Origin: an uncultured Clostridia bacterium
Lineage (GTDB): Bacteria > Bacillota > Clostridia > Oscillospirales > Acutalibacteraceae
NCBI GenBank assembly: GCA_946186535.1
Contig: CAMHNT010000061.1
Coordinates: 1 to 10,231, forward strand
Length of the DNA: 10,231 nucleotides
Direction: 5' to 3'
The translations under genes were made by a program, and so were the position numbers. The notes below the pieces were generated by a model. That model saw only the letters and a list, made by a program, of their open reading frames with translations. It searched no databases and was not told the origin of the DNA. Shown piece by piece: positions 1 to 6,237 of this stretch. The first letter of the stretch is position 1. Each line of letters opens with the position of its first letter.

Positions 1-521
1 ATTTTTTTAGGAGTATATCTGTCTTCTTTCGTTCCGTCACCGAGCTGACCGTAATAGTTGCTGCCCCAGGCGTAGAGACTTCCGTCATAAGTTATCGCCG
101 CGCCGTGGTCGGACGCAACACTTGCGGAAGCAACGTTCTCCAATTTCTTTTCCGGACGATAAGAATAATTGCTGTTGTAGCTGTCCCAAACATAAAGAAC
201 TCCGTCGTTCGTTACTGCGAAATAGTTCGAGTTGTAGTAACTGTTGCCGTATTCGGTCAAGTAACTGACATTATCGAGACTCTTTATCGGAGTGGCGAGG
301 TAGGAGTAGTCAACATCCGCCGACGAACCTCCTCCCCATGAATAAACTCCGCCGTCCGAAGAAAGCGCAGTACAGCTGTTGTTTTTCGCAAAAACCTCTT
401 TGAACTTGATTTCCGGCGCACCGCTCGGATTGATTTCCGTTTCTTCCGCAGAAGCGACGACCGAAACGGACGCCGCCGCAAGAAGCGCCGCAAGAAAAGC
501 CGAAATAATTCTTTTGCTCAT
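1..521 (-). CDS. Secreted RCC1-repeat (regulator of chromosome condensation-like) protein, 3' end beyond window
   Basis: The frame runs from ATG at 521-519 off the left edge, giving about 173 residues without a stop. An AAGGAGG ribosome-binding site lies 7 nt upstream (529-535). The N-terminus is a classic signal peptide: MSKR, then an Ala/Leu/Val-rich core, ending in an ASA cleavage site near residue 24. The mature part contains RCC1/ATS1-type beta-propeller repeats. The clearest is HGAAITYDGSLYAWGSN followed by YYGQLGDGT near the window edge. Weaker ones are CTALSSDGGVYSWGGG and FAVTNDGVLYVWD. RCC1 propellers are protein-interaction scaffolds; bacterial secreted versions have no single known role, so the function is open. 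The protein is probably exported to the cell surface or medium. It has its own promoter and lies beyond a terminator, so it is not co-transcribed with the phosphorylase gene. The C-terminal part, including any wall anchor, is outside the window. Confidence 0.85.
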   Translation of the reverse strand, partial: MSKRIISAFLAALLAAASVSVVASAEETEINPSGAPEIKFKEVFAKNNSCTALSSDGGVYSWGGGSSADVDYSYLATPIKSLDNVSYLTEYGNSYYNSNYFAVTNDGVLYVWDSYNSNYSYRPEKKLENVASASVASDHGAAITYDGSLYAWGSNYYGQLGDGTKEDRYTPKK

Positions 522-632
522 AGTTTATCCTCCTTAAATTACTTTTCGGTGCAGATTTTAGCCACTGTATCATTCATATTCCTTTCATGTTTTTTATTTA
601 AAACCAATAAATTTAGGAATATTATAGCAATT

Positions 633-661
633 ATTATACACTATTAAACTGTTCATTTCAA
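633..661 (-). promoter_or_regulatory. Sigma-A-type promoter of the RCC1-repeat gene
   Basis: On the minus strand TTGAAA (661-656) is followed after exactly 17 nt by TATAAT (638-633). That is a near-consensus vegetative promoter in a very AT-rich stretch. It would give a leader of roughly 100 nt before the ATG at 521. A second TATAAT at 626-621 is a weaker alternative without a good -35. Confidence 0.72.
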
Positions 662-745
662 TAAAAATCAACTTTAAACTCCAAATTTTCTTCTGACATC
701 AAACCAAGCACCATAAATATTTCAGCATTCTGTTTCCCGAAACGC

Positions 746-783
746 AAAAAATTCCCACAACATAAACATTGTGGGAATTTTTT
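746..783 (-). terminator. Rho-independent terminator after the pyrimidine-nucleoside phosphorylase gene
   Basis: A perfect 15-bp inverted repeat has arms at 746-760 and 769-783 and an 8-nt loop. Its core is TTCCCACAA/TTGTGGGAA and its outer ends are A/T runs, so it reads as a terminator on both strands. It lies 23 nt past the phosphorylase stop, between that gene and the RCC1 gene. Only the minus strand has a known convergent use here. Confidence 0.85.
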
Positions 784-806
784 AAAGACTCAAATAATAC
801 TGCATA

Positions 807-2108
807 TCATACAATAACCTTATATATCAGCGTTTCCTCCCCCGGCTTCTCCTCCGATATCTCAACCGCCGAGCGGAACACCTTTTCGGCTTCAAAAATC
901 CTGCTCTCGTCACAGGTGAAAAGAACAGCAAGAACGTCGTCCTCGTTCACGGAATCACCGGGCTTTTTCCTGAGAACAATTCCTGCGCTGTGGTCGATCG
1001 GGTCGCCCTTCTTTTCTCTTCCTGCACCGAGAATTACGCTTGAAATGCCGATTTTTTCCGAATCGAGCTTTGAAATATATCCGCTCCGCCATGCCTTGAT
1101 TTCGAAGAAATATTTCGCCTTTCCGAACAGCTCCGTATCGTCAAGAACAGACGTATCACCGCCCTGAGCCGTTACGATCTCCTTCAGCTTTTCGAACGCC
1201 TTTCCGTTTCCGATAACCTCTTTTACCTCACTCCGACACTCTTCAAGCGGCTTATCAGTAGTCAGCATGAGCATATTCGCCGCAAGCTCCACGCTGACTT
1301 CATAGAGATCGCCCTTCTGTTCGCCTTTGAGTATCTTCACGGCTTCGCAGACCTCGAGACTGTTTCCGACTGCATATCCGAGCGGAATATCCATATTCGT
1401 GATAACAGCCGAAACTTTTCTGCCCGCAGCCTTTCCGATATTGACCATCCGGACAGCCAATCTCTCCGCATCTTCGACCGTCTTCATAAATGCGCCGCTG
1501 CCTGCCTTTACGTCAAGAACTATACAGTCGCTCCCCGAAGCAAGCTTCTTGCTCATTATGCTCGAGGCAATGAGAGGAATGCAGCTGACCGTGGCCGTAA
1601 CGTCACGGAGAGCGTAGAGCTTTTTGTCGGCAGGCGCAAGGTTTCCGCTCTGACCTATCATGCTCGCACCGATCGTGTTTACGTTTTCAAAAAATTCCTC
1701 GGGCGAAAGCTCCGTTCTGAACCCGGGAATCGACTCGAGCTTGTCGACGGTTCCGCCGGTATGACCGAGACCCCTGCCGCTCATTTTAGCGACCTTTCCG
1801 CCGAGCGCAGCGACGATCGGAACGACAATAAGAGTTGTTTTGTCCCCGACTCCGCCTGTCGAGTGCTTGTCAACAGTCAGACCGTCGATACCGGACATAT
1901 CCGCAGTATCCCCCGACTGAGCCATTTCTTTCGTCAGCACGGAAATTTCCTCATCGTTCATACCGTTGAGATAAATCGCCATAAGCAGAGCCGCCGCCTG
2001 ATAGTCGGGTATTTCGCCGTTCGTATAGCCCTTCACAAAAAAGGAAATCTCCTCGACCGACAGCGCTCCGCCGTCACGCTTCTTCGCTATGATATCGAAC
2101 ATTCTCAC
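807..2108 (-). CDS. pdp: Pyrimidine-nucleoside phosphorylase
   Basis: This enzyme cleaves uridine, thymidine and deoxyuridine with phosphate to the free base and (deoxy)ribose-1-phosphate, for pyrimidine salvage in the cytoplasm. Starting at GTG 2108-2106 it has 433 residues and begins MRMFDII, closely matching the B. subtilis Pdp start MRMVDII. An AAGGGTGA site lies about 5 nt upstream. ATG at 2102 is the alternative (431 residues). The phosphate-binding KHSTGGVGD is at 81-89 and the family signature SGRGLGHTGGTVDKLE at 110-125. The pyrimidine-site residues Arg168, Ser183 and Lys187 and His82 are present at the same numbers as I recall for the Geobacillus enzyme. The C-terminal domain ends with the usual GAGR...LRKKPGD region. 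The open frame continues upstream to 2351 through a hairpin repeat, but that extension looks non-native. No clear promoter was found in front of it. Family assignment is very secure. Confidence 0.96.
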   Translation of the reverse strand: MRMFDIIAKKRDGGALSVEEISFFVKGYTNGEIPDYQAAALLMAIYLNGMNDEEISVLTKEMAQSGDTADMSGIDGLTVDKHSTGGVGDKTTLIVVPIVAALGGKVAKMSGRGLGHTGGTVDKLESIPGFRTELSPEEFFENVNTIGASMIGQSGNLAPADKKLYALRDVTATVSCIPLIASSIMSKKLASGSDCIVLDVKAGSGAFMKTVEDAERLAVRMVNIGKAAGRKVSAVITNMDIPLGYAVGNSLEVCEAVKILKGEQKGDLYEVSVELAANMLMLTTDKPLEECRSEVKEVIGNGKAFEKLKEIVTAQGGDTSVLDDTELFGKAKYFFEIKAWRSGYISKLDSEKIGISSVILGAGREKKGDPIDHSAGIVLRKKPGDSVNEDDVLAVLFTCDESRIFEAEKVFRSAVEISEEKPGEETLIYKVIV

Positions 2109-2149
2109 AGTATCACCCTTTTCACAAATGTTATTAATTTTAAAAAAAC

Positions 2150-2344
2150 TTCCGGCGAAGCGAAGCCGGAAAAGTTTTGCCCAGCTTTTTTCAAAAAGCT
2201 GGCAGATTCCAAAGACAGCGTCTTTGGTCGCCGTCCGCAGACGGCAAAACTCCTTTATGCGTTGAGCCCTCTGCAAGGGGTGAATCAGAAAACAGTCCGG
2301 GGGACTGTTTTCTGAGAGGGGACGCTCTGGCAGAGAGCGTCCCC
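2150..2344. repeat. Array of six consecutive hairpins (mosaic palindromic repeat)
   Basis: Six inverted repeats follow each other in about 195 bp. Arms are 2150-2156/2165-2171 (TTCCGGC), 2181-2190/2193-2202 (CCAGCTTTTT), 2209-2216/2220-2227 (CCAAAGAC), 2230-2235/2240-2245 (GCCGTC), 2285-2298/2302-2315 (14 bp, perfect) and 2318-2328/2334-2344 (GGGGACGCTCT). No promoter or gene is apparent. The block sits directly upstream of the phosphorylase, so it would be in its leader if transcription starts further up. I take it as a dispersed intergenic repeat of the kind common in Ruminococcus-like genomes. A structured leader RNA is the alternative. Confidence 0.75.
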
Positions 2345-2490
2345 TAACCATTTAACCAGTAAAGTAAATCACACTAAGTTGATGACATTGTCCTTTTCGC
2401 ACATAGAATATTTATTTGCAGTTTTTAAATAGATTAATATAAATGAAAAAGCCACTTAACGGATAGTCAATTTTTTACAGAAACTTTTAT

Positions 2491-2515
2491 AAAAATGCCG
2501 CAATGCGGCATTTTT
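2491..2515 (-). terminator. Probable terminator downstream of the BMP lipoprotein gene
   Basis: AAAAATGCCGC (2491-2501) and GCGGCATTTTT (2505-2515) form an 11-bp perfect stem with a 3-nt loop. The minus-strand 3' arm ends in five T residues. It lies about 180 nt past the lipoprotein stop, with a palindromic repeat between them. It would function in either direction. Confidence 0.6.
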
Positions 2516-2531
2516 GAGGAGGAATGAAATG

Positions 2532-2643
2532 TTAAGGGCGTTGCCCTTAAAAACCCACGAGGGCGCTGCCCTTGACCCGCTGGCGCCCCGAAGGAAGTGC
2601 CCTTGGGGTACTTTTTGAAAAAAGCTGGGCAAAAACTTTACTG
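2532..2643. repeat. Second palindromic repeat block, partly an inverted copy of the 2150 block
   Basis: The block contains TTAAGGGC/GCCCTTAA (2532-2539/2543-2550) and AGGGC/GCCCT (2560-2564/2568-2572). Positions 2639-2611, read on the minus strand, match 2171-2199 on the plus strand except for one extra T. The two blocks therefore carry the same end sequence in opposite orientation, about 440 bp apart. No coding potential is seen, so with the block at 2150 it accounts for most of the gene-free stretch 2109-2691. Confidence 0.6.
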
Positions 2644-2691
2644 ATCCTCTGTCAAACTGCTTTGTGTAATTTAACTGCTTGGCTTATTTAA

Positions 2692-3831
2692 TCACTTATC
2701 GGAACTGCCGTCGGAGTTTCCGCCTTTTATTTCAAACTCTTCATACGACGAAGCCGAAACCGTAGGAACATCATCGATATTATCGCTTATCTCAATCTCA
2801 CCGCCGATGAATCTTTCACAGAATTTTTCATAGACTCCGCAGCCGAAATTCTCAAAATTCCAAAAACCCTCATCGGTTGAAATACCAATACAGCCGCTGT
2901 CGATTCCGAGGGATATGTCTTTTTCCTCGTTAGCCCTGAGCCAATCAAGCTCACTGTCAAAGTATGTACTCACGGAATACGAAACCGCTTTTGAATGATC
3001 GAACTCAATGAAAGCGAGCGCCTCTTCGCCGAATCCGGAATAAATTTTCTCTCCGCAGATCAGCTTCTTCCCGGATTCCTTCGCCGCCAGATCGACACCG
3101 TTTACGATGTTTTCGCTGCACGCAAAAATCACTTCAATACCGCTGTCATACATCTGCTGTGAAGCGGATTTCGCCGCACTCTCGTCGTCTTTTGTATAGG
3201 CATACTTAACCTTGATATCATGTATTCTCTGTTCCTGTGCGGCGTTGTCCGCACCCCGAATCATGCCGTAAATATATCGTGTATTCCCGTCGCTTTCACC
3301 GTCTCCGAGAAATCCGAGCGTTTTATATCCGTCCATAACGGCGAAGTAACCGGCGAGGTAGCCTGCCTGTTCCTCCCTGAAATTTATGCAGTGAACGTTG
3401 TCATTAAATCGGCTGTCGGGCTGAGTGTCCAGAATAAGAAAATTCACTCCGGGATATTCGCTCTGAACATTCAGAACAGTATCCTTATAACCCGAATCCG
3501 GGAAAACAATGATTTCCGCATTGTGAGAAACCGCTTCCGCCACCGCAGACTCACTGTCACCGCTTTCGTCCGAGGAATAATATTTGTATGTCTTACAGTT
3601 CGAATCGCCGTAAGCTATGATCGATTTCCAGATATTCCGGTTTTCTTCACTCTCAACACCGCCGGAATCGGTAACAAGCACAATATCATAATCTCTCCTG
3701 TCAACGGAAACCGTTTCCGAAACAGTTTCCTCGCTGTCTTTAATATCCGTATTTATACTGTCAACAAGCGAGCACGCCGAAGCGGAAACCGCAATCAGAA
3801 CCGCCATCAAAGTCAACACTGCCTTTTTCAT
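2692..3831 (-). CDS. BMP/PnrA-family nucleoside-binding lipoprotein (ABC transporter substrate-binding protein), orphan
   Basis: The protein has 379 residues from ATG 3831, chosen because an AGGAGGAG site lies about 5 nt upstream; an in-frame ATG at 3852 has no such site. The N-terminus is a lipoprotein signal: MKKAVLTLMAVLIAVSASAC, with the lipidated Cys at position 20. The body resembles the basic membrane protein (BMP) family, whose PnrA-type members bind purine nucleosides. Recognisable segments are VLVTDSGG, ITIVFP-like EIIVFPDSGYKD, QAGYLAGYFAV, KTLGFLGDGESDGNTRYIYG and VIFACSENIVNGVDLAAKESG. The first motif, usually DxGGxxDxSFNxxxWEG, is degenerate (GGVESEENRNIWKS), so the ligand may differ. 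No permease or ATPase gene is adjacent. The nearest downstream gene is the phosphorylase, fitting nucleoside salvage. The Ser/Gly/Asp-rich C-terminus has no recognised motif. A TATAAT lies at 3856-3851 without a convincing -35. Confidence 0.82.
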   Translation of the reverse strand: MKKAVLTLMAVLIAVSASACSLVDSINTDIKDSEETVSETVSVDRRDYDIVLVTDSGGVESEENRNIWKSIIAYGDSNCKTYKYYSSDESGDSESAVAEAVSHNAEIIVFPDSGYKDTVLNVQSEYPGVNFLILDTQPDSRFNDNVHCINFREEQAGYLAGYFAVMDGYKTLGFLGDGESDGNTRYIYGMIRGADNAAQEQRIHDIKVKYAYTKDDESAAKSASQQMYDSGIEVIFACSENIVNGVDLAAKESGKKLICGEKIYSGFGEEALAFIEFDHSKAVSYSVSTYFDSELDWLRANEEKDISLGIDSGCIGISTDEGFWNFENFGCGVYEKFCERFIGGEIEISDNIDDVPTVSASSYEEFEIKGGNSDGSSDK

Positions 3832-3871
3832 AATTCTCCTCCTGTTTAACATTATATTGTATAAGTAATTC

Positions 3872-4399
3872 TCATAATATAGCTGTTATGATTATAACAC
3901 ACTTTCGGAAAAACGCAACTTTTATTTTTTTTCCGTAGATGTTTATAATATCGAGTGAATTCTGTTTTGCATAATTGACAGTATAAGCGGTTCCCCCTTT
4001 GTTATCCGTTAGATAACAAATACATAGACTGCTGCACTCCACAAGTTTTCTGTTTCTTTTATGCATACAGTCATATGTATAATTTTCAGATACATAGTAT
4101 ACCTTATTCGCCTGCATTTTTATTTTTTCATATACCTCTTTATCCTCCTGTTTCCATCCTCTGGTCTGAGACACACAAGGCAGAATTAATATAAGTTCTA
4201 TGTAAGGAAACTTCTTTCTTATATCAATTACCGCTTCTGCAGCAAAAGTATCAAAACCTATAGCACCTCCGGTCACGAAATATTTATATCCTTTATTTAT
4301 ACTCTGTATAATATTTTTTCGAAGCTCTCTCTTTATAAAATCAAAGTTCTCCGCCGATATCTTTCTGTGACCCGAAAAACAGCATGTTTTCTCATTCAA
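3872..4399 (-). CDS. SLOG-family protein, DUF1273/YpsA-like (putative nucleotide-ligand sensor)
   Basis: The protein has 175 residues from a TTG start at 4399, with an AGAGGTG site 7 nt upstream; the nearby ATG at 4405 leads to an immediate stop. The sequence shows the SLOG (LOG/DprA-like Rossmannoid) pattern. It has KTCCFSGHR at 4-12, VTGGAIGFDTFAAEA at 42-56, a LILILPC strand near 69-75, MHKRNRKLVECSS at 112-124 and GGTAYTVNYA at 135-144. Family members are thought to bind nucleotide-like ligands, but no reaction is established for this branch. The last 15 residues are hydrophobic and look atypical, possibly drift in an AT-rich tail. The gene is markedly more AT-rich than its neighbours and diverges from an XRE regulator, suggesting an acquired two-gene islet. 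It has a consensus promoter of its own. Function is not assignable beyond the fold. Confidence 0.8.
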   Translation of the reverse strand: MNEKTCCFSGHRKISAENFDFIKRELRKNIIQSINKGYKYFVTGGAIGFDTFAAEAVIDIRKKFPYIELILILPCVSQTRGWKQEDKEVYEKIKMQANKVYYVSENYTYDCMHKRNRKLVECSSLCICYLTDNKGGTAYTVNYAKQNSLDIINIYGKKIKVAFFRKCVIIITAIL

Positions 4400-4436
4400 A
4401 TCATTGCACCTCTGAATAAAACATATATCAAATTAA

Positions 4437-4465
4437 ATTTTATCTAATTTCTTTAGTTATGTCAA
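4437..4465 (-). promoter_or_regulatory. Sigma-A-type promoter of the SLOG gene
   Basis: On the minus strand TTGACA (4465-4460) is followed after 17 nt by TAAAAT (4442-4437), about 38 nt before the TTG start. This is nearly consensus. The region is shared with the divergent XRE gene, so that regulator could act here. I found no equally good plus-strand promoter. Confidence 0.75.
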
Positions 4466-4536
4466 TAAATTCTGCTAAATTAACCGAATATATTTTCTAT
4501 AAGTATATAGTAGAATTAAATAAAGAGGTTAGAAAT

Positions 4537-4851
4537 ATGGAACAAAAAGATTTTATACAAAGACTTGCAAAGCTGCGTATGAACAAAGGAGTTTCGGCAA
4601 GAGACATGAGCCTGTCACTTGGTCAAAGCCCGGGATATATCAACAACATTGAAAACGGAGTAAACTATCCGTCGATGAATTTATTTTTCTATATCTGCGA
4701 TTATTTAAACGTCACGCCGAAAGAATTTTTTGACACCGATACAACCAGCCCGACAAAATTGCATGAACTTCTCGAAGCGGCGAAAAATCTTAACGAAGAT
4801 CAGCTCGAACTTCTGATCAGACTCGCAAACGAAATGACTCCCTTTTTTTAA
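4537..4851 (+). CDS. XRE/Cro-CI-type helix-turn-helix transcriptional regulator
   Basis: The protein has 104 residues from ATG 4537, with AGAGG 8 nt upstream (4524-4528). An in-frame ATG at 4459 exists, but it has no ribosome-binding site and would add a low-complexity AT-coded stretch. The HTH_3 domain spans about residues 6-63: RLAKLRMNKGVSARDMSLSL, then GQSPGYINNIENGVNYPS as the recognition helix and turn, then FFYICDYLNVTPKEFFD. The C-terminal helix (KLHELLEAAKNLNEDQLELL) is typical of small XRE repressors and likely helps dimerisation. It is the only plus-strand gene in the window and diverges from the SLOG gene, so it may regulate that gene or itself. The last codons (Pro-Phe-Phe-stop) lie in or at the edge of the dispersed repeat at 4841, so the original C-terminus may have been changed. 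Confidence 0.9.
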   Translation: MEQKDFIQRLAKLRMNKGVSARDMSLSLGQSPGYINNIENGVNYPSMNLFFYICDYLNVTPKEFFDTDTTSPTKLHELLEAAKNLNEDQLELLIRLANEMTPFF

Positions 4852-4896
4852 CAACCCCTCCGTCAGCCTTCGGCTGACACCTCCCCTTAAGGGGAG
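4841..4896. repeat. Dispersed palindromic repeat, copy 1
   Basis: This stretch matches 10176-10231 at 54 of 56 positions in the same orientation. It contains a hairpin GTCAGCC-TTC-GGCTGAC followed by the perfect 18-bp palindrome CCTCCCCTTAAGGGGAGG. Its left end, a T7 run followed by AACAACCCC, overlaps the last codons and stop of the XRE gene. The match probably continues past the right edge of the window for the other copy. Confidence 0.85.
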
Positions 4897-5062
4897 GACT
4901 TCGTTCCGGAAGAATGCTTTTCTATTATGCTTAGTCTTTTCATCAGACTTTCGCCACCCCCCAACCCCCTCCCCGGAGGGGGCTTCTGGTAGGTGCAGGG
5001 CTTCGCCCTGCACCTATCGGGGCTGCCGCCCCGAACCCTGCTTTTGTTCCGGAAGCTTTTCA
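4897..5062. repeat. Mosaic palindromic repeat block adjoining copy 1
   Basis: The block contains the palindrome CCCCTCCCCGGAGGGG, a long hairpin AGGTGCAGGGC-TTC-GCCCTGCACCT (4991-5015) and CGGGGC-TGCC-GCCCCG (5018-5033). GTTCCGGAAG occurs twice in direct orientation (4903-4912 and 5046-5055), bracketing most of it. Frames through it give only Pro/Arg/Gly-rich nonsense. I read it as one or more intergenic repeat units, not a gene. Confidence 0.65.
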
Positions 5063-5080
5063 TAATGACTCCGAATGTTA

Positions 5081-5117
5081 AAAAGTCCGGCTGCATTTTA
5101 CACACAGCCGGACTTTT
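5081..5117 (-). terminator. Rho-independent terminator of the cotJ operon
   Basis: AAAAGTCCGGCTG (5081-5093) and CAGCCGGACTTTT (5105-5117) form a perfect 13-bp stem with an 11-nt loop, 11 nt past the cotJC stop. T runs on both sides make it potentially bidirectional. It could also stop plus-strand transcription from the XRE gene. Confidence 0.88.
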
Positions 5118-5128
5118 TTTATTTTAAT

Positions 5129-5758
5129 TTATCTGTTGTTCCCCTGCGCCTTTTTTCTGCACCCCTTATCGAACGATGCATTGAACGCATAGAAATTCTT
5201 GCTGTCAAGATTGTCGGTAGCTATTCTCAGACCCTCGCCGAAACGCTGATAGTGAACTATCTCACGGGCACGAAGGAATCTTATCGGCTCGACAACGTCC
5301 GGATCGTCGCAGAATCTCAGAATGTTGTCATAGGTGGTTCTCGCCTTCTGCTCTGCCGCAAGATTCTCGTGAAGATCGGTGAGAACGTCGCCCTTGGACT
5401 GGAGATATGCCGCAGTGAACGGAACTCCCGACGCCGACGACGGATAGATTCCCGTGGTGTGGTCAACGAAATATGCGTCCATACCGGCTTCTTTTATCTC
5501 TTCCGGAGTCAGGTTTCTCGTCAGCTGATAAACCATTGCGCCTATCATTTCAAGATGCGCAAGCTCCTCGGTTCCTATGTCCGTAAGAATGGCTTTAAGT
5601 TCGGGGTACGGCATAGAATATCTTTGGCTTAAATAGCGAAGCGACGCACCAAGTTCTCCGTCCGGACCGCCATACTGACTTATAATTATCTTTGCCATCG
5701 CCGGATTAGGATTTTTTATTTTCACAGGATACTGCAGTTTCTTTTCATATACCCACAT
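5129..5758 (-). CDS. cotJC: Spore coat protein CotJC, manganese-catalase family
   Basis: CotJC is a component of the inner spore coat and belongs to the dimanganese (non-haem) catalase fold. It may protect the developing spore from peroxide, but activity is not proven for this family. The 209-residue protein opens MWVYEKKLQYPV, as in Bacillus CotJC. The expected metal ligands are all in place by pattern: Glu35 (GPDGEL), Glu65 and His68 (EELAH), Glu136 (AAEQKAR) and His169 (REIVH). It is slightly longer than the roughly 190-residue B. subtilis protein because of a basic C-terminal tail (DKGCRKKAQGNNR). The ATG is 3 nt past the cotJB stop, and a GAGGAGG site lies inside the end of cotJB, implying translational coupling. 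It is the last gene of the cotJABC operon, which in Bacillus is made in the mother cell under sigma-E. Confidence 0.96.
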   Translation of the reverse strand: MWVYEKKLQYPVKIKNPNPAMAKIIISQYGGPDGELGASLRYLSQRYSMPYPELKAILTDIGTEELAHLEMIGAMVYQLTRNLTPEEIKEAGMDAYFVDHTTGIYPSSASGVPFTAAYLQSKGDVLTDLHENLAAEQKARTTYDNILRFCDDPDVVEPIRFLRAREIVHYQRFGEGLRIATDNLDSKNFYAFNASFDKGCRKKAQGNNR

Positions 5759-5761
5759 CGC

Positions 5762-6016
5762 TTAATCCTCCTCGCACAAATCCCACGGCCATGGATTTTT
5801 TATCCATTTCATTCTGTTGTCGGGAGAATCCCTGAAAATTATCGGACCGTATTCGGACTCATATTTCTCCCTCAGCGCCATGCTCTTGGTCTCGTATTCC
5901 TCGAGCTTTCTGTGAGCTTCCTTATCCTTAGGGTGAGTGTCAAGGTAGAGATTCAGCTCAACTATCGCAAAATCATACGTTGCTATCTTTCTCATCAAAA
6001 TCTGTTTTTCCGTCAT
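5762..6016 (-). CDS. cotJB: Spore coat protein CotJB
   Basis: This 84-residue protein is CotJB, a small coat-assembly partner of CotJA and CotJC with no known enzymatic role. It is mostly helical: MTEKQILMRKIATYDFAIVE, then LNLYLDTHPKDKEAHRKL. It ends in the characteristic aromatic-rich motif MKWIKNPWPWDL (about residues 69-80). Its start overlaps the cotJA stop by 4 nt (ATGA), and its 3' end carries the cotJC ribosome-binding site. Length and C-terminal motif agree with the family. Confidence 0.94.
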   Translation of the reverse strand: MTEKQILMRKIATYDFAIVELNLYLDTHPKDKEAHRKLEEYETKSMALREKYESEYGPIIFRDSPDNRMKWIKNPWPWDLCEED

Positions 6017-6219
6017 CTTTTTCCCTCCTTGCCGCAGCAGAACGGCTTGTTAAGCTCCGGGAAAAGCGTTCCGCTGACTATACCCTGCTCCGGACAGTAC
6101 ATTCTCCCCTGCTGCTGGTACGGTACATACGCCATCGCAACAACCGGATCATCCGGCAGCGGAGTCCTTATTCCGTACTGCATGTTCGCATATCTCATCA
6201 TATCTCTCATGTCTTCCAT
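6013..6219 (-). CDS. cotJA: Spore coat-associated protein CotJA
   Basis: The 68-residue protein starts at ATG 6219, chosen because AAAGGAG lies 8 nt upstream (6228-6234); the ATG at 6237 lies before that site and is unlikely. It has the CotJA pattern: a proline-rich middle (RTPLPDDPVVAMAYVPYQQ), then GRMYCPEQGIVSGTLFPELNKPF and two Cys at 61-62. CotJA is needed for CotJC to be retained in the coat in Bacillus. It is the first gene of cotJABC. A sigma-E promoter is expected, but I could not identify one with confidence in 6238-6440. Confidence 0.92.
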   Translation of the reverse strand: MEDMRDMMRYANMQYGIRTPLPDDPVVAMAYVPYQQQGRMYCPEQGIVSGTLFPELNKPFCCGKEGKR

Positions 6220-6237
6220 ATTTATCGCTCCTTTCAT

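Noticed and set aside
310..573. Minus-strand 87-codon frame
   Set aside because: It is the shifted frame of the RCC1 gene and contains no signal peptide, whereas the true frame has one plus a ribosome-binding site.
1761..2315. Plus-strand 184-codon open frame
   Set aside because: It is antisense to the phosphorylase and runs into the hairpin repeat.
2150..2344. CRISPR array
   Set aside because: The hairpins differ from each other and there are no identical repeats with regular spacers.
3220..3849. Plus-strand 209-codon open frame
   Set aside because: It is antisense to the BMP lipoprotein, which has a signal peptide, lipobox and ribosome-binding site.
4705..5105. Minus-strand frames of 72 and 102 codons
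   Set aside because: They are composed of palindromic repeat sequence and the antisense of the XRE gene; the peptides are Pro/Arg/Gly-rich with no family pattern.
5075..5632. Plus-strand 185-codon open frame
   Set aside because: It is antisense to cotJC and begins inside the cotJ terminator.
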